Notes: generated by a model not told the origin, from the sequence alone. A stretch of DNA of 64,000 bases from Rhabdophis nuchalis (GCA_039707465.1 CM077647.1:171798163-171862162); one strand, 5' to 3'; positions 10,762-21,666 are shown, counted from the first letter of the stretch. Program-made: numbers and translations.

Positions 10762-10764
10762 CAT

Positions 10765-11480
10765 CTTCCCTTCTCTTTTTGAATGCATAATAAAATAAGC
10801 ATTTAATAATCCAAATAATATGGTGATTGGTACTAGAATGGTGTACATTGAACAGCCAAATAATGAAGGACTATGTCTTAATATAAACATGTGTATTAAC
10901 ACTAGGATTAGTAATGGTCGACTAACTAGAAGCAAGAATAGAAGTAGAAATAAGAAATAGGGCGAATATTAGGATATACAATTTTTATATATTAGAATAT
11001 AAGCAATAACAAAATGGAAAGACCAGAGGCTGAAAGATTTAATTTAATTTATTTCAATTTATATACCACACCTTCTCCACCGAAATGGACCCAGATGATA
11101 TTACTATGTATATTTCAATAATATCATTGGCATTAAAATGGAACATTGAAATATTGAATGACTACTTTAAAACAAACATGTATATTAATACTAGGATGAC
11201 ATGAATTTGACGAATGTAACAAATATTATTAATTAAATATTATTATTATCACTACTTGTATCAAAATGAATTATACCCAGAGGCCACACAATTCATGTGT
11301 TGATATTGATGTATACTGAAAAATAAAAAATCCAATAAGACCTCCAAGATCCCTTCCAGCTATTGTATTGTATTAATTAATATATATATTTTTTACAAAG
11401 GAGACAAATACTAACAAAAACTAATAAATCCAATAAAACTAAAAAAAAAATAAAAAATTAAAGACCCAAATTAAATTTCC
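10765..11480. other. AT-rich spacer, short L2 tip only
   Basis: No J or gene was found. A short minus-sense L2 3' tip lies at about 11040-11100 (tttatataccacaccttctcc). The rest is AT-rich and unassigned. Confidence 0.5.
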
Positions 11481-11629
11481 CAAAAGGTGATTTCTACTAT
11501 TGGCAGGAAAATATCAGGAGAGGATATGGGAATGTTGGTATTTCTATCTGTTCCTTGCTATATTTCAATCTTTCTATTTCTTTTTGGAGAATGGAATGGA
11601 ACAGAATGGATTTGGATGGAGAGGGGATG

Positions 11630-12060
11630 GAATAGGAATAGGAATAGGAATAGGAATAGGAATAGGAATAGGAATAGGAATAGAATAGAATAGAATAGAA
11701 TAGAATGAATTTTGAGTGAATTTTTTATGAATGAATTTTTTATTTATAACCCGCTCTCTCTCCCCGAAGGGACTCGAGGTGGGGCACAGGGAATTAAAAA
11801 CGGTTAAAAAGGCAAAATACAAAATTAAAACAATAAATGTACATAAATAACTAACTAAAAGGCACATTAAACAGCTGACCCTGCGCTAAAATTCCCCAAA
11901 TATATTTACTAAAATCCCTAAACAATCAGGAGAGACTATCCTAGGCCGGCCAAGCGAAAAAGATGTGTTTTTAATTTCAGACGGAATAGAATAGAATAGA
12001 ATAGAATAGAATAGAATAGAATAGAATAGAATAGAGAATGAAATGGAACGGAATGGAATG
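11630..12060 (-). repeat. GGAATA and AATAG arrays around an L2 3' end
   Basis: A pure (ggaata)n run at 11631-11682 passes into aatag at 11683-11704. Next comes a minus-sense L2 3' end at about 11738-11983 (cccgaagggactcg...aggccggccaagcg), then a second aatag array (11984-12035) leading into a CR1 tip fragment (12060-12085). Confidence 0.88.
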
Positions 12061-12201
12061 GACCTTGGAGGTCTTCTATTCCAACCCTGAGTAAATTTTT
12101 CTAATTTTATTTGGTACAGTATTTTATTTCATGTCTTTGTGAACAAAGTTCTAATTCCTGACCCAAATAGACATGTTCTTGTTAAGGCAGAAAGCACTGT
12201 G

Positions 12202-12259
12202 TCTAACAGTGGCTACAGGTTTTCCTTTGGAAGTGGGACTAGACTCGTCGTAATGCCAA
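12202..12259 (+). CDS. TRAJ: TCR alpha J segment 10
   Basis: Reads SNSGYRFSFGSGTRLVVMP plus one base, donor gtaagt at 12260. Nonamer tgttcttgt 12174-12182 (one change from the family form), spacer taaggcagaaag, heptamer cactgtg 12195-12201. The 3' flank (gctggtcagcacaaaaagttc) matches the family. Looks functional. Confidence 0.93.
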
Positions 12260-12461
12260 GTAAGTTATTTTTCCCACGCTGGTCAGCACAAAAAGTTCTT
12301 TTGCCCTTGTAATTGTTGAAGATAAACTCCAAAGCTGTTCCTTTCTGTTATTTTTTTCATTATTTTTTTTCATTGTTGGCTTTTATTTTTTTTTCTTTCC
12401 TCCATCTTAGTTTTTGTTAGTATTTGTCTCCTTTGTAAAAAAAATATATATTAATTAATAC

Positions 12462-12835
12462 AATACAATAGCTAGAAGGGATCTTGGAGGTCTTCTAGTC
12501 CAACCCCCTGCCTAGGCAGGAAACCCTATACCATTTCAGACAAATGGCTATCCAACGTCTTCTTAAAAACATCCAGTGTTGGGGCATTCACAACTTCTGG
12601 AGGCAAGTTGTTCCACTGATTAATTGTTCTGTCAGGAAATTTCTCCACAGTTCTAAGCTGCTTATCTCCTTGATTAGTTTCCACCCATTGCTTCTTGTCC
12701 TACCCTCAGGTGCTTTGGAGAATAGTTTGATTCCCTCTTCTTTGTGGCAACCCCTGAGATATTGGAAGACTGCTATCATGTCTCCCCTGGTCCTTCTTTT
12801 CATTAAACTAGACATACCCAGTTCCTGCAACCTAG
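12462..12835 (-). mobile_element. CR1-type LINE 3' fragment
   Basis: Minus sense, from the agttggaa-like tip (here agctagaagggatcttggagg) up to the [17 protein letters not shown] region. A head-to-head plus-sense CR1 piece follows at 12880. Confidence 0.88.
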
Positions 12836-12879
12836 TATATTTATCGGGGCTTTTCCTGAACAAGTCCTGAACAACATGA

Positions 12880-12992
12880 TGTAGAAAAGACGTGGAGACT
12901 CTGGAAAGAGTGCAGAGAAGAGCAACCAAGATGATTAGGGGACTGGAGGCTAAAACATATGAAGAACGGTTGCAGGAACTGGGTATGTCTAC
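12880..12992 (+). mobile_element. CR1-type LINE internal fragment
   Basis: Plus sense, [20 protein letters not shown] to LQELGMST, cut off where the purine tract begins. Confidence 0.85.
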
Positions 12993-13009
12993 CCAGTTCT
13001 ACCCAAGAG

Positions 13010-13216
13010 GAGAGAGAGGAAAAAACAAAGAAAACACAAAGAAAGTAAGGAAGGAGAAAAAGAAAGAAAGAGAAAGAAAGAAAGGAGAAAAAAGAAAGAG
13101 AAACAGAAAAAGAGAGAGAGAGAGAGAAAGAAGAGAGAGAGAGAAAGAAAACAAAGAAAACACAAAGGAAGTAAGGAAGGAGAAAAAGAAAGAAAGAAAG
13201 AGAAAGAAAAAGAGAG

Positions 13217-13247
<31 letters not shown>

Positions 13248-13298
13248 AAGAAAGAGAGAGAGAGAGAGAGAAAGAAAGAAAGAAAGAAAGAAAGAAAA

Positions 13299-13379
<81 letters not shown>

Positions 13380-13380
13380 T
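13010..13380. repeat. Long (GAAA)n polypurine tract
   Basis: About 370 bp of nearly pure purine on the + strand, ending in about 25 uninterrupted gaaa units. A related tract lies at 20060-20825, and both are followed by the same 'gggctgaacaa' sequence, so they are part of a duplicated segment. Confidence 0.95.
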
Positions 13381-13674
13381 TTCTTTGGGCTGAACAAATG
13401 AAAAATACTAAGAGATTAAGAACGCCTATCTGCTAGTTTGCTTCTTTGTTGTTGTTCTCTTCCCCTATATTTTGTATTTTCAGTTTGGAAATAAAACTAA
13501 AGAAAAATGTAAGCCAAAAAAAATATCATCTAATAAACTTAGAGTTAATGGCTTTTTCCTCCGTTTTCAAAATTCTTTGAAAAACAAACAATAACAAGTT
13601 ATCCCAGTCATTCTCTGTTTACACAGCAGTAAGGGTCTTTGAACGCAATAGGGCTTACTGGATGACCACTGTAT

Positions 13675-14012
13675 ATATAGTGTTAATGCCACTGTATAGT
13701 GCCTTGGTAAGGCCACACTTGGAATACTGCATACAGTTTTGGTCGCCACAATGTAGAAAAGACATGGAGACTCTGGAAAGAGTGCAGAGAAGAGCAACCA
13801 AGATGATGAGGGGACTGGAGGCTAAAACATATGAAGAACGGTTGCAGGAACTGGGTATGTCTAGTTTGATGAAGAGAAGGACCAGGGGAGATATGATAGC
13901 AGTCTTCCGATATCTCAGAGGGTGCCACAAAGAAGAGGGAGTCAAACTATTCTCCAAGGCACCTGGGGGCAGGACAAGAAGCAATGCTATTGTATTGTAT
14001 TGTATTGTATTA
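13675..14012 (+). mobile_element. CR1-type LINE fragment
   Basis: Plus sense, [20 protein letters not shown] through [19 protein letters not shown], open for about 110 codons, then joined to a tattg pentamer tail. It interrupts the segment that is otherwise shared with 20.8-21.2 kb. Confidence 0.88.
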
Positions 14013-14318
14013 TATAGAATTGCATGATGCAATGAAGCCTTAGCTCTTTAAAGAGATGGTGATTTAATATATTTATAGAGGCTTTTGGTGAACTGATGAA
14101 TTGGAGGGCAGAGTAAGGAAGAGTCTGGAAACGGTTGAAAAAAGTCTGGAAATTATGGGATGGAAAGGGCAGAGTGGATTCACAGCTCCAGGGAAGAAAC
14201 TGGACTCCAAAGAAAAAATATATATGTTATAGGTGTAGATGTCAAAATGATTCAGATTTCCAATAACCACAATCCTTGACATTTTATTCTTAAAGTCTTA
14301 TTCTTAAAAGGAAGGCAT

Positions 14319-15390
14319 AATTCTTTTTTTTTAATTATTATTATTATTTAAATTTTATTATAAACTAGTAACAGAAAGAAAAAACAGAAATAGGACATTG
14401 ACAAGACAAAACTACATAGATATAACTGGGAGTGACTCACCCCCTATATGTATACAATTACCAGGTAACATCATATATCATCTTACTACATTTCCAGTTA
14501 TTCTAGTTATTTCTGTTTAACTATATGTTACATTTTTAATTCTTTATAATTGTTACTGCTCCATATATTTATTTTATTTACTATTTACATATCTACATTT
14601 TTATATTTTTCCCTATTGCGTATCCCATAATCCTTTTACCTCTATCCATTCATACCATTTTTCCCAACTTTGATAAAATATTGTTTCCTGTCTGTCTTTA
14701 AGGATATATGTTAGTCTGTCGCACTCAGCACACCAGAAGATTTTGTTGATAATTAGTTGGTCTGATGGTAGTTCTTTCCCTTTCCAAAACTGTGTGTATA
14801 CTATTCTGGCTGCAGTGGTAATGTGTGTGAAAAGATACCAGGCTATCTTCCTTATCCTCCTGGGGTTTATCCCCAATAAATAAGCCTCTGCTTTTAGTTG
14901 AAAGGTGGTTCCTATAATCTCCGTAAGTCAATTTTTTATCTTACCCCAATATCTTTGGGCTTGTGGACATGTCCACCATTGATGGTAGAATGTGCCCCTG
15001 GCTGACTCGCATTTCCAACATTCTTCAGGCGTTCCAGGAAACATCTTAGCGATTCTTGCTGGTGGTATATGCCATCTGTAGAGCATCTTAAACATATTTT
15101 CTTTAAAAGACACTGCCATCGTTAATTTTACTGTTTTATTCCATATTTCTTGCCACTTTTCAAGATCCAGTGAATACCCAAAATTTCTCCCCCAGGCTAT
15201 CATCGAGTCTTTGACGATTTCATCACCCATATTTCGTGTTAGCAAGAGGTTATATACTTTAGTAATACATTTTTTATTAGTTTCCAAAAGGGCCTTGTCG
15301 AACTCTTGTGGGGAAGTGAAGATTCCCCATGTAGCTTTGTCTTTTTGGTATCTTGACTGTATTTGTGTATGTGCCCACCAGGCATAATTC
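14319..15390 (-). mobile_element. 5'-truncated L1-type LINE with target-site duplication
   Basis: Minus-strand frames read YRWHIPPARIAKMFPGTPEE followed by the CWKC...H..WW.C knuckle of L1 ORF2. The T-rich start (14323-14360) is the poly-A tail in minus sense. The flanking host sequence ggcataattctt occurs at about 14312-14323 and again at about 15381-15392, a clear target-site duplication. It split the 5' flank of J11; the same flank is uninterrupted before J14. Confidence 0.88.
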
Positions 15391-15437
15391 TTATGCAAAA
15401 AAGAAGGGATATTTTTGCCAAGGCAGAAAGCACTGTG

Positions 15438-15495
15438 CCTAACTATGGCAACAAGGTGATCTTTGGAAGTGGGACTAGGCTGGTCGTCATGCCAA
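15438..15495 (+). CDS. TRAJ: TCR alpha J segment 11
   Basis: Reads PNYGNKVIFGSGTRLVVMP plus one base, donor gtaagt at 15496. Nonamer tatttttgc 15410-15418, spacer caaggcagaaag, heptamer cactgtg 15431-15437. This is the intact partner of J14 (21.2 kb): one coding difference in the core (N/D), and the same 3' flank to 'cctaatattaat'. An L1 insertion ends about 20 bp upstream of the nonamer. Confidence 0.93.
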
Positions 15496-15899
15496 GTAAG
15501 TTTTATCTCTTTATCCTTGATGCTGTGGTCAGCCCAAAACCAATCCTTTCCTAATATTAATCATCCTGTTTTGTGTGCATATGTCCATGTATTAATATAA
15601 TTAAATAGATTTCATATAAAAACACATACATGTAATAAATAAACTGGAAAGAGGTAATCAGTAAGGAGCAGTCACGATAGCCAGAGATGACAATTGCACT
15701 AACCTTAAATGTGCAGAAAATGTACACATTGATCTTGCAAAATTGAAAGTGAATACCATTAAATAACTGATAGGAAAAGGAACCTATGGAAGTATTATAC
15801 ACCTTCTTTCAAGGGTTGAATCCATCTAATAATAATATTGAATTTCTGTTATCAATAGGAGAATACAGCATCATGATAAGGTGTGGGAATCTTGACATT

Positions 15900-16490
15900 T
15901 CTTCCTATCCTCTCCCATCCTCTGGAGTCCATTTAAGTTCACACTGACTGCTTCAGTGACTCCATCCAGCCACCTCATTCTCTGTCATCCCTTTCTTCTT
16001 TTGCCCTCAATCTTTCCCAGCATCAGGCTCTTCTCCAGTGAGTCCTTCCTTCTCATTAGGTAGCCAAAGTATTTGAGTTTCCTCTTCAGGGTCTGGCCTT
16101 CTCAAGACCAGTCAGGGTTGATCTCCTCTAGGACTGACCGGTTGGATTGCCTTGCAGTCCAAGGGACTCGCAGGAGTCTTCTCTAGCACCAGAGTTCAAA
16201 GGCCTCCATTCTTTGGCGCTTAGCCTTTCTTATGGTCCAACTTTCACAGCCATCCATTGCAACTTGGACAACCATTGCCTTGACTATGCACACATTTGTT
16301 GGCAGGGTGATGTCTCTGCTTTTTAATATGCTGTCTAGATTTGCCATAGCTTTCCTCCCCAGGAACAAACGTCTTTTAATTTCTTGGCTGCAGTCCCCAT
16401 CTGGGGTGATCTTGGAGCTTAGGAAAGTAAAATCTGTCGCTACATCCATTTCTTCCTCATCTACTTGCCCCTCTCCACTCCAATTCCTTG
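15900..16490 (-). mobile_element. Bov-B LINE 3' fragment
   Basis: The minus frame contains FLSSKITPDGDCSQEIKRR, KAMANLDSILKSRDITLP and GCESWTIRKAKRQRMEAFEL, hallmark Bov-B C-terminal sequence, followed by the DSLEKSLMLGKI tail in another frame. 5' truncated and frameshifted. Confidence 0.92.
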
Positions 16491-16590
16491 TGGGAGATAA
16501 CTATAAGTGATGGTGCTCAATATTTTTATCCTAGAGATTTAGCTTTTCAAAAGGAAGTTACAATTGCTGATACAAATAGGAGGACATGTT

Positions 16591-16822
16591 AGCTAAGGAG
16601 ATTCTCAATCACCCCATTCACGGTTGTCTCAACAGTGCTTTTCAAAAGGAAACTGGACTCCCCTGGTTGTTGTTTTTTTGACCCTTGAAAACATTTCGCT
16701 TCTCATCCAAAAAGCATCCAAGAGCCTGAAGGCTGGATAAGAAGCTTCTTCTTGGATGAAAAGCCAAATGTTTTCAAGGAAAAACCCTAGAAAGTCCCGT
16801 TGCCTTTTGGAAAGCAGCTTTG
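16591..16822. mobile_element. Palindromic MITE-like element, copy 3, inside a J flank
   Basis: The typical J 5' flank (tttagcttttcaaaaggaag...ggaggacatgtt) stops at about 16590 and gives way to this element, which ends about 12 bp before the J12 nonamer. It matches the copies at 2.1 and 10.5 kb. Confidence 0.7.
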
Positions 16823-16861
16823 GTAGAAGGGCATGTTATTGTCAAGGCAGGAAGCACTGTG

Positions 16862-16922
16862 TCTAATGCTGGATACAGTAAGGTGTTCTTTGGAAGTGGG
16901 ACTAAGCTGGCTGTAAGGCCAG
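16862..16922 (+). CDS. TRAJ: TCR alpha J segment 12
   Basis: Reads SNAGYSKVFFGSGTKLAVRP plus one base, donor gtaagt at 16923. Nonamer tgttattgt 16834-16842, spacer caaggcaggaag, heptamer cactgtg 16855-16861. The last residues (LAVRP) diverge from the family. A duplicated stub, 'ggaggacatgtt' at 16580-16592, suggests the MITE insertion displaced the original upstream flank while the RSS remained intact. Confidence 0.92.
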
Positions 16923-17009
16923 GTAAGTTTCATCCTTTTTATCTATGCTTTGTAGTCAGTTCAAGAGGGTCCTTTCCCACCAAATTATGGGATGTAGTGA
17001 CATGTGGAG

Positions 17010-17760
17010 GAGCCCGTTTTATTTATTTTATTTTATTTAGTTTGTTAAACATGTGCAAGACAATAGATATAAGTATAAACATGGACATGAAGACAGAAAA
17101 TGGGTACGAATAAATGGGGACAATAGGACAGGGACGGTAGGCACATTGGTGCACTTATGCGCGCCCCTACTGACCTCTTAGGAATGGCATGAGGTCAACA
17201 GTAGACAGCTTAAGCTTACAATTATGGGGGCTTGAGGATGTAATAACAGAGTCAGGTAGTGCATTCCAGGCATTGACCATTCTGTTGCTGAAGTCATATT
17301 TTTGGCAATCAAGTTTGGAGCGGATTACCTTGAGTTTGTATCTCTTGTTTGCTTGTGTATTATTGCGGTTGAAGCTGAAGTAATCATTGACAGGTAGGCT
17401 GTTGTAGCAGGCAATTTTTTTGTACTACGCTTAAGTCAGACCTTAATGGGCGTAGTTCTAGGTTGTCCCAGCCCAAAATTTCAAGCCTGGTGGCATAAGG
17501 GATTCTATTGTGAGCAGAGGAGTGGAAGACTTTTCTTGTGAAATACCTCTGGACTTGATTGTGTTAATGTCCGATATACAGTGTGGATTCCAGGCAGACA
17601 CGTTGTATTCGAGAATTGGTCTGGCAAAGGTTTTGCATGCCCTAGTTTGCAGTATAATGTTACCGGAGAAGAAGCTTTGCAAAATTAGGTTAACAACTCT
17701 TAATGCCTTTTTGGCAATGCTGTTACAGTGAGCTCTGGGGCTTAGATTGTTTGAGATGAG
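17010..17760 (-). mobile_element. LINE 3' fragment, family not resolved
   Basis: The minus frame contains FARPILEYNVSAWNPHCISD, which resembles the VRPILEY segment after the RT domain of CR1-superfamily LINEs but differs from the CR1 and L2 copies here. Stops and frameshifts throughout; A/T-rich 3' end near 17020-17045. It could be Rex1-like. Confidence 0.6.
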
Positions 17761-18102
17761 TACTCCTAGGTCTTTGACTCAGCTTGGACAGAGAAGGAAT
17801 CCAGATTCAATTCTGGTCTCACTGTTTTCAGTTGAGGAAAAGTGACTTTGGCTTTAAAGATTATCAGTGCTATGGCAACAGTATTAAGCAACCGAAACGG
17901 TTCACCCATGTGTGGGTTGACACAAAACCTGAATTATAACCTGGCAAATAAACAAGCAATTGTTCTGTTGACTAATATGCTAAATTTCCAATAGATAAAT
18001 TATATTACAGCCTTATAAGCTGTAGGGGTGCAAAGATTATAGAACTTTTTCATATAAATTTATAATTGTTCTCCCTCTGTGGCACTAGAGGTGCTTCTAG
18101 AG

Positions 18103-18285
18103 CAGTGGTTCTCAACCTTCCCAATGCCATGACCCTTTAATACAGTTCCTCATGTTGTGGTGACCCCCAACCATAAAATTGGTGTCTCAGTTCCTAAGAC
18201 CATCGAAAATATGTGTTTTCTGATGGTCTTATGCGACCCCTGTGAAAGGGTCATTCGACCCCGCCAAAGGGTTGCCGACCCACAG
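18103..18285. mobile_element. hAT-like MITE
   Basis: Starts cagtggttctcaaccttccc and contains opposed 'gaccctttaa' and 'gggtcgc'-type blocks; it ends near 'gttgccgacccacag'. This is typical of non-autonomous hAT elements of the 'CAGTGGTTCTCAACC' type. It sits at the 5' side of a CR1 fragment. Confidence 0.65.
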
Positions 18286-18289
18286 GTGC

Positions 18290-18780
18290 TTCTAATGAAA
18301 AGAAGGACTAGGGGTGATATAATAGCAGTGTTCCAATATCTCAGGGGCTGCCACAAAGAAGAGGGAGTCTTCAAATCACCTGAGGGCAGGACAAGAAGCA
18401 ATGGAATAAAACTAATCAAGGAAAGATCCAAACTAGAACTAAGGAGAAATTTTCTGACAGTGAGAGCAATAAATTAGTGGAACGACATCTTCAGAAGTTG
18501 GGGGAAGGGGTGCTCCATCACTGGAGATTTTTAAGGGATTGGACAATTATTTGTCTAAAATGGTATAGGATCTCCTGCTTGAGCAGGGGGTTGGACTAGA
18601 ACAGTGTTTCTCAACCTTGTCAACTTGAAGATGTCTGGACTTCAACTCCCAGAATTCCCCAGCCAGCATTCGCTGGCTGAGGAATTCTGGGAGTTGAAGT
18701 CCAGACATCTTCAAGTTGACAAGGTTGAGAAACACTGGACTAGAAGACCTCCAAGATCCTTTCCAATTCTATTATTCTGC
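18290..18780 (+). mobile_element. CR1-type LINE 3' fragment interrupted by a palindrome
   Basis: Plus-sense CR1, from [20 protein letters not shown] to the 3' tip. The tip 'ggttggactagaa' is split by a 136-bp insertion and resumes at 18738 with 'gactagaagacctcc'. Confidence 0.88.
18602..18737. mobile_element. Perfectly palindromic hAT MITE with 8-bp TSD
   Basis: 136 bp with almost perfect inverted arms (cagtgtttctcaaccttgtc ... its complement). It is flanked by gactagaa at 18594-18601 and 18738-18745. The 8-bp duplication and CAGTG/CACTG ends assign it to hAT. Inserted into a CR1 3' end. Confidence 0.92.
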
Positions 18781-19349
18781 TTCTCAATTTTTTACTTTCC
18801 AGACATAGAAGAAATTGAACCATTCATGAATGATGAAATAGCGATAGCACAATATACAATAAATTAAATTTTACAGTTTGGTTTCACTGCTTGAGAGAGA
18901 AACAGAGAGAAAAAGTGAGATGGGACATGAAGTTCTAGAGATCTTTGAAGGTGATCAACAATGAAATACTTTGAGGGTTTTTTGGTGCTCTCTGAGCTTG
19001 GTGGTTTCCTTCCAGTCATTTCATTACCAAATTAGGCAACATCAGCAGTTCACTGAATACCAAGAACCTCCGAGTTCAACTTTGAGCTACAACTATTCTC
19101 TTCTATTAATGAGAAACTCTTTTTCTAATTGATTTTTCTACGCAGTGTTCCCTCATCAAACATAATGTTCTCCTCTGACTGTGGTGTATCTTAGTCACTG
19201 GAAAGTTAGTACAGTTGATTGTTCCTATGTAGATAAGCCAATGTGGGTTAATAACCAAGGAGGAAAATCTAATCCAGTGGTCAGAGGACTAGCTATTGTC
19301 AACTTTGGAAACAGCATTGTAAATAAGTTATCCACTTTACATAATATTA

Positions 19350-19725
19350 GAATATTAGAATAAACAGAGTTAGAAGGGACTTTGGAGGTCTTCTAGTCCA
19401 ACCCCCCGATTAGGCAGGATATCCTACACCACTTCAGACAAATGATTATCCAACATCTTCTTAAAGACTTCCAGTGTTGGAGCATTCACAACTTCCCGAG
19501 GCAAGTTGTTCCACTGATTAATTGTTCTAACTGCCATGAAATTTCTCCTTAATTCTAGGTTGCTTCTCTCCTTCGATTAGTTTCCACCCATTGCTTCTTA
19601 TGCCACCCTCAAGAGCTTTGAAGAATAGTTTGACTCCCTCTTCTTTGTGGCAACCCCTGAGATATTGGAACACTGCTATCATGTCTCCCCTAGTCCTTCT
19701 TTTCATCAAACTAGGCATAAGGAGC
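19350..19725 (-). mobile_element. CR1-type LINE 3' fragment
   Basis: Minus sense, from 'agagttagaagggactttgg' to the MKRRTRGDM region near 19715. 5' truncated. Confidence 0.88.
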
Positions 19726-19825
19726 AACCTCCTTTAAAATGTGCACTTAGAGTGTGCATGTCTAATCTACCCAGAGCTTTAGCTGTAGCCTTGCACATGT
19801 TCATGGTAAAGGAGAAATCATTGTG

Positions 19826-19879
19826 TGAACTTCAGAAAGCTGATATTTGGTTCAGGGACAAAATTAGTTGTCCAACCTG
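19826..19879 (+). CDS. TRAJ: TCR alpha J segment 13
   Basis: Reads NFRKLIFGSGTKLVVQP with two leading and one trailing base, donor gtatgt at 19880. Heptamer cattgtg 19819-19825, spacer taaaggagaaat, and a poor nonamer tgttcatgg 19798-19806. It has no close paralogue in the window. The weak RSS suggests rarer use, but coding part and splice phase are intact. Confidence 0.85.
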
Positions 19880-20059
19880 GTATGTTTCTTCTGTTTCTAT
19901 CAAACTAGTTTTTCCCCATTTTAATTTTTTTTTTATGTCTCTATTTTACTATTATCAATGTACTGTTTATGACTTTTCCTCCACCATAAGTATCTTTATT
20001 TATTTTGGTTCCCTTTACTATTGAGGGTTGATCCTAAAGGGGAGTACCTCCCCATCAAT

Positions 20060-20347
20060 TCAAAGGAAGGAAGGAAGGAAGGAAGGAAGGAAGGAAGGAA
20101 GGAAGGAAGGAAGGAAGGAGAGAGGAAAGAGAAAGAAAGAAAATGGAAAGAAAGAAAGAATGAAAGAGAAAGAGGAGAGAGAAACCAAGAAAGAAAAAGA
20201 AAATAAGGAAGGAAGGAAGAAAAAGAAAGAAAGAGAAGAGAGACAGAGGGAGGGAAAGAGAAAGAAGGAAGGAAGGAAGGGAGGAAGGAAGGAAGGAAGG
20301 AAAAAGGGAGGGGATAAGAAGGGAAATAAAGAGAGAGAGAGAAGAAA

Positions 20348-20400
<53 letters not shown>

Positions 20401-20765
20401 GAAAAAGGGAGGGAAGAGGGAGTGAAAGAATGAAGGAAAGGAAGGATGGATGGAAGAAAGGAAGGAAGGAAGAAAAAGAAAGAAAGAGAAGAGAGACAGG
20501 GGGAGGGAAAGAGAAGGAAGGAAGGAAGGAAGGAAGGAAGGAGGAAGGAAGGAAGGAAGGAAGGAAGGAAGGAAAAGGGAGGGGATAAGGAAGGAAAGAA
20601 AGAGAGAGAAAAAAAGGAAGAAAGAAAGAAAATAAGAAAGAAAGAAAATGGAAAGAAAGAAAATGGAAAGAAAGAAAAAAGAAAGAAAGAAAGAAAAGGA
20701 AAAAGGGAGGGGAGAGGGAGTGAAAGAATGAAGGAAAGGAAGGATGGATGGAAGGAAGGAAGGAA

Positions 20766-20819
<54 letters not shown>

Positions 20820-20825
20820 AGGAAA
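20060..20825. repeat. Long GGAA/GAAA polypurine tract
   Basis: About 765 bp with hardly any pyrimidine on the + strand, made of ggaa and gaaa blocks. Two roughly 300-bp halves repeat each other ('gagggagtgaaagaatgaag' at about 20415 and 20715). Followed by the 'gggctgaacaa' flank shared with 13385. The long K/R/E- or F/S/L-rich frames are artefacts. Confidence 0.95.
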
Positions 20826-21241
20826 GGTATTGGGCTGAACAACTGGAGAATAGTGAGAAATTAAGAATGCCTATGTGTTAGTTAGTTTCTTGTCCCTCCC
20901 CACACTCTATATTTTTGTCGTTTAACTTTGGAAATATTTTTTTTTAAAGTAAGCAAAAAAATACTCATGTAATAAACTTAGAGCCAAGGTAGAGTCTGAA
21001 AATGGTTGAAAACAGTCAGGAAATTATGGGATGGAAAAGGCAGAGTGGATTCACAGCTCCAGAGAAGAAACTAGAGTCCAGAAGAAATATATATATATTT
21101 TATAGGTGTAGATGTCAAAATGATTCAGATTTCCATTAGCCACAATCCTTGACATTTTATTCCTAAAGTCTGGAGACTTAGCTTTTTATAATTCTGACGC
21201 AAAACGGAAGAGACATTTTTGTCAAGGCAGAAAGCACTGTG

Positions 21242-21300
21242 CCTAACTATGGCGACAAGGTGATCTTTGGAAGTGGGACTAGGCTGGTCGTCATGACCAA
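21242..21300 (+). pseudogene. TRAJ: TCR alpha J segment 14, 3' one-base insertion
   Basis: Reads PNYGDKVIFGSGTRLVVM and then an extra base: atgaccaa instead of the atgccaa of J11, just before donor gtaagt at 21301. The J therefore has 59 coding bases where J11 has 58. Spliced to TRAC exon 1, the frame shifts and meets a TGA within three codons of the junction. RSS intact: catttttgt 21214-21222, spacer caaggcagaaag, cactgtg 21235-21241. It can probably still rearrange but should not give a productive alpha chain. Confidence 0.88.
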
Positions 21301-21438
21301 GTAAGTTTTATCTCTTTATCCTTTGTGGTCAGCCCAAAACAATCCTTTCCTAACATTAATTTTTGCTTTTTATTTATTTTTAATTATAAAGTTTTTTTTT
21401 TATTCAACATAAATTAAAATGTTGGACACAGTGTAAAC

Positions 21439-21666
21439 CAGTGGTAGCCAACCTGGTCTCTACCACCTACTAGTGGGCGTTCCAGCTTTCATGGTGGGTG
21501 GTATGGGTTTTGTCCGATACTGAAGCACTTTCCTTTTTCTTAAAGTTAATTGACTTCCCTACTTTATAAATCCCCATTACTGTGGGACCGGTGGGTGGTT
21601 AGAAAATTTTACTACTAACAGAGATACAAAAGTGGGCGGTAGGTATAAAAAGGTTGACTACCCCTG
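21439..21666. mobile_element. hAT MITE with 8-bp TSD
   Basis: 228 bp starting cagtggtagccaacctggtc and ending ggttgactacccctg. Flanked by gtgtaaac at 21431-21438 and 21667-21674. Internal GTGGGCGT/ACCGCCC-type blocks. Confidence 0.88.

Noticed and set aside
13475..13512. J-like string 'cagtttggaaataaaactaa' followed by gtaagc, with a diverged twin near 20915-20950
   Set aside because: The motif would read FGNKT rather than FGxGT, and there is no GTG-ending heptamer with a 12-bp-spaced nonamer upstream in either copy.
19181..19363. Open frame of 60 codons with 'VNFGNS'
   Set aside because: Lacks FGxGT, RSS and a matching donor; probably chance.
20060..20842. K/E/R-rich plus frames and F/S/L/P-rich minus frame of 260 codons
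   Set aside because: Pure microsatellite translation with no complexity or domain.
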